A stretch of DNA of 32,234 nucleotides from CAYFJO01 sp964343305 (GTDB lineage Bacteria; Planctomycetota; Planctomycetia; Pirellulales; Pirellulaceae): contig CAYFJO010000079.1 of the NCBI GenBank assembly GCA_964343305.1, positions 1 to 32,234 on the forward strand, read 5' to 3'. A program made the position numbers and the translations under genes. Positions 23,401-29,600 of the stretch are shown here, piece by piece (within the stretch, counting starts at the first letter, position 1; each line of letters starts with the position of its first letter). Under the pieces are notes generated by a model. That model worked only from the letters and a program-made list of their open reading frames with translations, did not search any database and was not told the DNA's origin.

Positions 23401-26345
23401 TTCGCGTCCCACACGGCACCGACCGACAGCGAGTTTGGATCCGCGGCCGGATAGGAAACGCCTTGAGCACTGCCGTGGCCGAAGAAATCATTGCCCGACG
23501 CGGACACGACAATCACGTCCATTGCCGCCAGCGCCGCCATCTCGTCCGCGACTCCATAAAGCGTTTGAGGTGACCCGAAGTTCCCACTATCGCCCAACGA
23601 CATGTTCACCGATGCAATGTTGTACGTGGTGGCATTTTGAACCACCCACTGAAGTGCATCTTCGATCATGCTGAAGTTACCGGAACCGCCGTCTGTAAAG
23701 ACTTTGAGTGCGATGATATCACTGCCGGGCGCCATTCCTGTATAGGTTGCGTCTTGTGAAACCGCGATACTTGTCACGTTCGTTCCGTGCCCGCCGACGT
23801 CGGTGGCGTCGAGGTCCCCGTCGGCAAAGTCTTCCTGATAAACAATCCGGTCGGCAACGCCAAACGGAGCCGCGGAATCGGGGCCCCAGAACGGATCGTC
23901 TAGATCAATGCCCGTATCCAAAATCGCGGTTGCGAAACCCGATCCGTCAATTCCCGCAAATCGTGGATCGGCACGGAATTGATCAAGATTGATCAGCGGT
24001 GAAGAGACGTTCGTCTCGGGCAGAAATCCCGAGTCGTTCGCCTGAGTCGCTTCGCCGGCCAAGTAAATCGGCGCGTCCGAAGCGGTGGTTGCGACCACCA
24101 CGTCGCCGGTGGCGCGGGCAGCAAGCGCAGCCGAACTTTCCGTCCCCGGAAACGTCTGGTCCCAACCCGATTGCATCACCTCACCCACCACATAAGTCCC
24201 GGCTGCCAGATTGAGAAAGGAATAGTCCCCGCTGGCGTCCGTCACTTGAGAAGGTTCGGTCGAAGGCTGGTGCGTCCCGTCTCCGTTCAGGTCAAGGTAA
24301 ATGGTCCATCCCGGCAAACCTGGCTCACCGGCATCGCGAATTCCATCTCCGTCGAGGTCGTTCCACTTTGTGCCGTGAATCTCTGCTGTGCTGGGGTCCG
24401 TGCCGGTGACGTGGAGGGTGTACGTTCCGGTTTGTGAATCGGAGAAGTTGTCGACCTTCAGATAATACGTTCCATTTGCCGGCGCCGTCCAATCAATGCG
24501 CGACGCCAAACCGGTACCGCCGTCGTCGTCGAAATCCAACACGCTGGTTCCGTTCGTGTCATACAGCGTCAAAGTGCTGTTGGCGAGAGAATTCAACGTC
24601 GTTTCGAAAACATAGGTGTGGCCGGCGACCGTAGGGAAGTTAAACCAATCGACGTCGGTGCCCACTTCGAGGTTGCCGGCGGTTGTCGAGGGATCTCCCA
24701 CCGCCGTGGAACTCGCCGCGTTGTTGCCGTGATCGTCCGCCGTGCTGGTCACCGTCAACTGGCTGCCAGTGATGACGCCGGTGTTATTGCTTTCATCAAA
24801 CTCGGTCTGGGTGCCACCCGAGTCGATAATCCAACCGACATAATAATTCCCCGCCGGGATGTTGCTGGGGAATGCGCCAGTAAAGGTTGTTTGGTCAATG
24901 AAGATGAACGGATTGAGCGAGGATGCCTGGAAGTTGCCAATAAAGTAATCGCCTGTGCTAATGAAGGTGTTCGTCGATGCGTAGAACGAGACGGTAAATG
25001 CTCCCGCCGCCGCCGTGCCGTTGTTGCGGGCCACCGACCGTGCGGTAAACTGTTGGCCCGACGAAACGGTGGTCGGCGAGAAATACGCAAAGCTTGTCCC
25101 GAAGTGCTGATCGTAATCGACCAAATCGGGCCGGTCCGTGGGCGGCCGGTTCGTGTCATCGTCGGCGATCCAAGTGCCAATTCGATCGAACTTATCCTCG
25201 TTGATTCGCGTGCCCGAATTGAGTGTCGAGCCTCCGTAGGCATGAATGGCGTTGACATAGCGGCTGCTGCCATCGTAGCGCCAAACAGAACTGCCGCTCT
25301 GGCCGCCTGCCGTATCCATTCCCGAATGGCCGGAGTAATAGACTCGATACTCGGTCGCGTGATCCGTCGGCCCGGTGGCAAAGTACATATCCGTGCCGCC
25401 CAAGTCGCCCGGAAAGCCGGCCGTGTTGACCGTCATCCCGTTATAGTCGGATAAATCTCCCCGCCACTCGCGGCCCAGCCAGCCGGTGAAGTTGCCGAGA
25501 CGGCGGTCAAGTGTGATGAGCGCCCAATCGTGGTCGGGACTCTGATCTTGTGTCCAGCCGGTGTAAGAACGGACGTATTGCCAATCGGCGGTGCCGTAGA
25601 ACTTTTCGGTACCGTCCTGAGCCGCCGACACCAACAGTTGCGACGCCCAGCCGCCTTCGCCCGCGTCGTGGACGCAATGGCCGGCCGTCAGGAAGTGGTA
25701 GGCACCAATCATCGCGCCCGAACAGTGGCCAGAAGCACCGCTGGGAAAAGTAATCGCGAGTCGTCCGACGGTGGACCACGGGAATTGGGTGGTGTTGTTG
25801 ACTTGAACTCGGTCGTCGTTGCCGTGAACCGTTTCGGGAACCGTGACAATTTCCGGCAGATCGAAGCCGCTGAGAATCTTGGCGGCAAGCGCGTCCGCCG
25901 GCGCACCCACGCCAACATCATCCGGCGTTCCGAGTGACACTAGCACGTCGGCTAGGCCCGTAAAGCCTGCCTCACGAAGCAAACCGTCCGCGCCATCACC
26001 GGCACCGGCATCCGTAGCGAAAACTCGTTCGGTCCTGGTGGCGGGGTCGAACAAGATTGATTGCGTCTGGTCGACGACGTCGGCCGAGTTCGTCGTTCGC
26101 GTGACGGCCGGCAAATCCAATGGCACTCCGTCACCGGCGACTAGCGCGATGTCCGTCGCCAACATCTCCCGGGGCTCAAGTGGCTCGACGCCAACAAACT
26201 GACGTTTCCCCCAGGTAGCCCTGGGGCGCTGGTTGGGCGCGCGCCCATTAAGTAATTGTTGAAAACGACGGATTAGCCAGTCAAACGATTCGCCGGAGTG
26301 AGAGGTCGATTGAACTTCGGATCGCTGAACAACTTTCGCTTTCAT
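20412..26345 (-). CDS. Giant LEPR-XLL protein with S1-type and S8-type proteases, beta-helix and degenerate matrixin-like tail
   Basis: The protein has 1977 residues; AGGGGA lies shortly before the ATG. VEPLEPREMLA (53-63) is the planctomycete LEPR-XLL motif. A V8/trypsin-like domain (~170-395) has a full triad: H223 (TAGHC), D273 (DHDWALI), S350 (GGQSGSS). CARDB-like (~405-530) and PPC-like (~540-650) domains follow, then an SdrD-B-like domain (HGTKWNDLDGDGIRDAGEPG). A subtilisin domain (~790-1095) has D810 (ILDTGID), H853 (GGHGTNV), N952 and S1039 (SGTSQASPHIAG). After NVNDSGSGSLRAAID comes a beta-helix of seven ~63-residue units (~1245-1720) with IGTD and NVISGN signatures, then an Ig-like segment. 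The tail resembles a matrixin-type metallopeptidase, but its motif reads DEIGHLLGLAD (1949-1959): the first zinc His is Asp, so this third domain is predicted inactive. It is secreted or surface-attached; substrates are unknown. Confidence 0.93.
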   Translation of the reverse strand: MKAKVVQRSEVQSTSHSGESFDWLIRRFQQLLNGRAPNQRPRATWGKRQFVGVEPLEPREMLATDIALVAGDGVPLDLPAVTRTTNSADVVDQTQSILFDPATRTERVFATDAGAGDGADGLLREAGFTGLADVLVSLGTPDDVGVGAPADALAAKILSGFDLPEIVTVPETVHGNDDRVQVNNTTQFPWSTVGRLAITFPSGASGHCSGAMIGAYHFLTAGHCVHDAGEGGWASQLLVSAAQDGTEKFYGTADWQYVRSYTGWTQDQSPDHDWALITLDRRLGNFTGWLGREWRGDLSDYNGMTVNTAGFPGDLGGTDMYFATGPTDHATEYRVYYSGHSGMDTAGGQSGSSVWRYDGSSRYVNAIHAYGGSTLNSGTRINEDKFDRIGTWIADDDTNRPPTDRPDLVDYDQHFGTSFAYFSPTTVSSGQQFTARSVARNNGTAAAGAFTVSFYASTNTFISTGDYFIGNFQASSLNPFIFIDQTTFTGAFPSNIPAGNYYVGWIIDSGGTQTEFDESNNTGVITGSQLTVTSTADDHGNNAASSTAVGDPSTTAGNLEVGTDVDWFNFPTVAGHTYVFETTLNSLANSTLTLYDTNGTSVLDFDDDGGTGLASRIDWTAPANGTYYLKVDNFSDSQTGTYTLHVTGTDPSTAEIHGTKWNDLDGDGIRDAGEPGLPGWTIYLDLNGDGTHQPSTEPSQVTDASGDYSFLNLAAGTYVVGEVMQSGWDQTFPGTESSAALAARATGDVVVATTASDAPIYLAGEATQANDSGFLPETNVSSPLINLDQFRADPRFAGIDGSGFATAILDTGIDLDDPFWGPDSAAPFGVADRIVYQEDFADGDLDATDVGGHGTNVTSIAVSQDATYTGMAPGSDIIALKVFTDGGSGNFSMIEDALQWVVQNATTYNIASVNMSLGDSGNFGSPQTLYGVADEMAALAAMDVIVVSASGNDFFGHGSAQGVSYPAADPNSLSVGAVWDANNGGPFNWSSGAIDHTTGADRLTSFSQRHNTMTDILAPGAQIMGAGPSASLTNYSGTSQASPHIAGIATLSQQLATQHLGRRLTPAEMRQLLRDSAVTVNDGDDENDNVVNTGLDFPRVDVFALGEAILAMGGPGIPGTHSVVLSPGEVVTGIDFGNQATIACNLLVTNVNDSGSGSLRAAIDAANSNPGTDKICFDVPGSGPHTISPLSPLPPLREPTLIDGTSEPDFAGTPVIELNGASAGALAKGLRIAGGDSIIQGLAINRFNGAGMFIEAGGDNVIAGNFIGTDVTGTIDLGNAQHGLFVFNSSNNTIGGVSASARNVISGNTINGVSLVQSGSGTTTGNLLQGNRIGTDVSGTADLGNGFHGVRLFASSGNTIGGTAAGAGNVISGNGHSGVTFVGSSTNNYVQGNRIGTDAAGSTQLGNAQEGVYLLDSSNNTVGGAAVGAGNVISRNGKSGVRMEGGANSNLVAGNLIGTNAAGTLNLGNTQHGVFVLNSSSNEIGGNVSGAGNVISANGLNGVSIVQAGGVSTGNVVSGNSIGLNTTGTAALGNVFHGVRLYAVDNNTIGGTTASARNLISDNGQAGVKFEAGANDNVIQGNRIGTDVSGTLDRGNGRDGVWMEGSSTNTVGGTAAGAGNLISGNGRNGILSSFNADGNIIQGNTIGTDAAGTSALGNFRGGVSLFQVSNTTVGGTAAGAGNIVGHSGVEAGVEVRGGTSTGNAIRQNSIFENRTLGIEIGIAGVDPNDLNDPDIGPNQKQNYPVISSVVLTAGNLEITYSVPTTSGNALFPLAIEFFITDGISRSGKTFLGSHTYTEGASPTITIPSGGATAGVLISATATDGNGNTSEFSNPGMVSLSSLTTAPAVQALNAPIRVAELRPIAAAATTIRRDTGLTSEQFVSLRDVGVQIGDLSGNRLGLGTSNTIVIDSNATSHSSFVDRAPFDEMEFTKTDADALGQTDLFTTVLDEIGHLLGLADLLVGHEDDLMFAALARGS

Positions 26346-26662
26346 AACTTCCCCTTTGCCGCGCCCCGCAATTGAAGAACAAGGATGCGTCCGCCAAATT
26401 TAGAGCGCTTCTAGGTAGCCTACAGTCACATCTCATATGCCAATCTCACTGAGATTATGGACATACCTCGAGTGGTGGCCATCTTAATTTCCTCTCGCGG
26501 GATTGCAATCAATAAAATGGGAAAAATCCCAAGATGCAATTGCGTGGGACTTAGCGGGGTTGGCGTTTGGTTGGCAGTGGACGACCGCCTGATTTCTCGA
26601 TGAAACAAGAAGTCAACGGCAGCACTCTGATTCGCAGCTTCAACAAAGGAGTCTGCTGTTGG
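26346..26662. other. Intergenic region between the two giant paralogs
   Basis: The 317-bp gap holds the leader of the downstream protease gene. It includes a palindrome GGGAAAAATCCC (26519-26530) and a possible 18-codon leader reading frame at 26426-26482 with a good ribosome-binding site. No clear terminator for the upstream gene and no convincing promoter was found, so read-through from the upstream giant gene is possible. Confidence 0.5.
26426..26482 (-). CDS. Possible 18-residue leader peptide upstream of the giant protease gene
   Basis: On the minus strand an ATG at 26482 is preceded by GAGGAAA about 6 nt upstream and opens an 18-codon frame (MATTRGMSIISVRLAYEM) ending at 26426, 80 bp before the giant gene. 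It may be a chance frame or a regulatory leader; a strong ribosome-binding site is the only support. Confidence 0.2.
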   Translation of the reverse strand: MATTRGMSIISVRLAYEM

Positions 26663-29600
26663 TTACGGAAATCGCCGACGACCGGATAGGAGAAAGCCGT
26701 ACATCAGGTCGCTCTGGTCGCCGGCCCAGATGTCCGCCAAGCCCAGAACGTGGCCAAACTCGTGAAGGACGGTGGTCAACAAATCCATCTCTTCGAGGGC
26801 TTGCGCGTCGGACTCGGTGAATTCCAAATCGTCCAACGGCGTCGGGTCCACGAACCAGCCGTGGTTGGCCGCGTTGGTGTCAATAACGATCGTGTTGCTG
26901 GTTGCCAAGCCAAGCAAGTTGCCGCGAAGGTCGCCGATGTGAACTTCGACCGCTTGCAGGTGGTTGACTTGATCGCTGGTCAGGCTTGTGTCTTGCCAGA
27001 TCGAAATTGCGGCATCCACGATCGGCAACAAGTCCTTGGAACTGATCGCCGGAGGGCTCGTGAAACTCAGTGCCGGTCTGGCGGCTTGCAGTGGCGTCGT
27101 GACGGTGCCGGGGTTGGAGAATTCTGAAGTGTTGCCGGCCGCATCGGTTGCCGTGGCGGAGATCAACGTGCTGGTGGTCGCGCCGCCGGAGGGGACGGTG
27201 GCCGGTGAGGTCGTGCCTAAGTTGTAGGTCGCTGAGCCGAGGAACGTCTTGCCGCTGCGCGTGAGCCCGTCGGTAATGAAGAATTCGATGGACAGCGGGA
27301 ACGCGGCGTTGGCGTTGATCGTCGGGACGGAGTAGGTGACTTCCAGGTTGCCGCCGGTGAGCACGATGGTCGTGAGCGCGGGGAAGTTTTGCAGTTGGTT
27401 CGGGCCGACGTCCGAATCGTCGAGATCATTGGCGGTAACACCGCTGGTGCCCAGATCAATACCAGGGCCAAAGTTGTCAAAGATCGAGTTTCGCTGGATG
27501 TTGTTGCCGATCGCCGTGCCGCCAGTCACATCGATTCCCATCGCGTTGTTTGCGATGAGGTTGCCTGTCCCGGCTGCCGTACCACCGATGACTGAATTGG
27601 ATGCGTCTAACAATGAGACGCCAGCACGGCCGTTGGCCAACGCAGATGTGTCCGTTATGTCAGTGCCGATCGAGTTGCCTTGGACGGTGTTCGTTGAGGA
27701 ATTCCCAATGAAGATCCCGTCTCGTGAGTTGCCCAGATCCACCGTGCCGGTCACATCGCTGCCGATTAGATTCCCTCGCACCAAGTTGTTGGTCGACGAG
27801 AGTTCCAATTTGACGCCAGACTGGCCGTTTCCTGAGATCAAATTGCCTGCACCAACCGCCGTACCGCCAAGCGTATTGGTGCTGGTCGCCGACAGGCGGA
27901 CACCTTGCAGCGTGTTGCCCAAATCGGCAGCCCCCGTCACGTCCGTGCCAATAAAGTTGCCTTCGACCAGGTTGCCCGTGGAAGTGCCACCGGCCTGGAC
28001 AATCGAAACGCCGTTAAAGTCATTGCCCGAAATCACATTGCGAGCGGCCGCGGTGGTGCCACCGAACGTGATGTTCGACGAATTCAAAACGAACACGCCC
28101 TGTTGGCCATTGCCTAGATCCGCCGTCCCCGACCCGTCGGGACCAATGAAGTTGCCCTGCACATAATTGCTGTTCGAGGCCGCTTCCAAGCGGACACCAG
28201 ACTGGCCGTTGCCGGAGATTACATTGCGTGCCCCGGCTGTCGTGCCACCGACGGTGTTGTTCGAAGAACCGAGAATAAGAACTCCTTGTTGAGTGTTACC
28301 GAGGGCCCGCGTGCCGGTCACGTCGCTTCCGATCAGATTCCCTTGCACCACGTTGTTGGTCGACGAGGATTCCAACTTGACGCCGGACTGGTCGTTACCA
28401 GAGATCAAATTGCCCGCTCCCACGGCCGTTCCGCCTATCGTGTTCGCACTGGTCGCCGACAGGCGAACGCCTTGAAACGTGTTGCCCAAATCCGCGGTCC
28501 CAGTTACGTCGGTGCCGATAAAGTTGCCTTCGATCAGGTTGCCGGTCGAAGTGCCAACGGACTGAACAATCGAGACACCGTTGAAATCGTTCCCTGAAAT
28601 AACATTGCGAGCCGAGATCGTCGTCCCGCCGACGGTGTTGTTGGACGAGTTCAGTAGAAAAATGCCGTGCTGGCCGTTGCCTTGATCGACCGTACCCGCG
28701 ATGTCCGTGCCGATGTAGTTGCCTTCCACGGTATTGGCACCTCCATCTTTGAGCACGATGCCGAAACGGGCGAAACGATTGATCACCAAACCTCGAACGG
28801 TGCTGCTGCCGGCGAAGATTCGCAGTCCGTCCGCATTCCATCCAGCCAAGCTGCCATCAAGTTCGATGATCGGCGAACCAGCGAAATCCGGTGCGGTCGT
28901 ACCATCGACAATTGCCGCGTCCGTGATGTCGGGCAGCCGCGACTGTGGCGTGATGGTGTGCGGTCCGGCACCAGGAATATTGAAGTCAATCGTTTGCACT
29001 CCGGCGCTCGCATTTGAGCAGACGATTATCTCGCGCAGCGAGCCAGCGCCGCTGTCGTTCACGTTCGTAACAGTTGTCGAACAAAAGTTGGTTAAAACGA
29101 CATCGTTTCCGTCCGTGCCACCTTGATATGTAACGCGAAAATTGAACCCGTTGATTGAGGCCGTAGCACCTTCGCTCAAGCCGTCGAATGTGCCGTTGAC
29201 TTGCGAATTTGCGTCAACATTGTCGATCAACACGATTTGGTCATTTAACTGCGGCGTATAACTACCGCCGGTCGTCGCGCTCAATTCGACGCCATTCAAA
29301 TTGACCGTCCGGTTGGAACCAATGACACGAACCTGGTCGTGCTGCGTGCCGGGCGTTGTGCCGTTGATTTCGGCAACAAGCTGCTCGTTGGTGTTGAAAT
29401 TAACATCACCGTCGATGACCAATTGGCCGGGTGACGAGCCGGGCGCGACATCGCCATTGAAAGTCACCGAATCGCCGTTTGCCATATCGATGTCGGTGCC
29501 AGCACCGTCGTGGATATTGCCGCCTGTGATCAACGCCAATGGATCGTTGAAGGTCGCCGTGTCTATGTCTATGTCGCCTGCGGTGGCATTGCCAATCGTG

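Noticed and set aside
24618..25454. 278-codon plus-strand frame
   Set aside because: It is the complement of the S1 protease and CARDB-like region, which has clear catalytic motifs.
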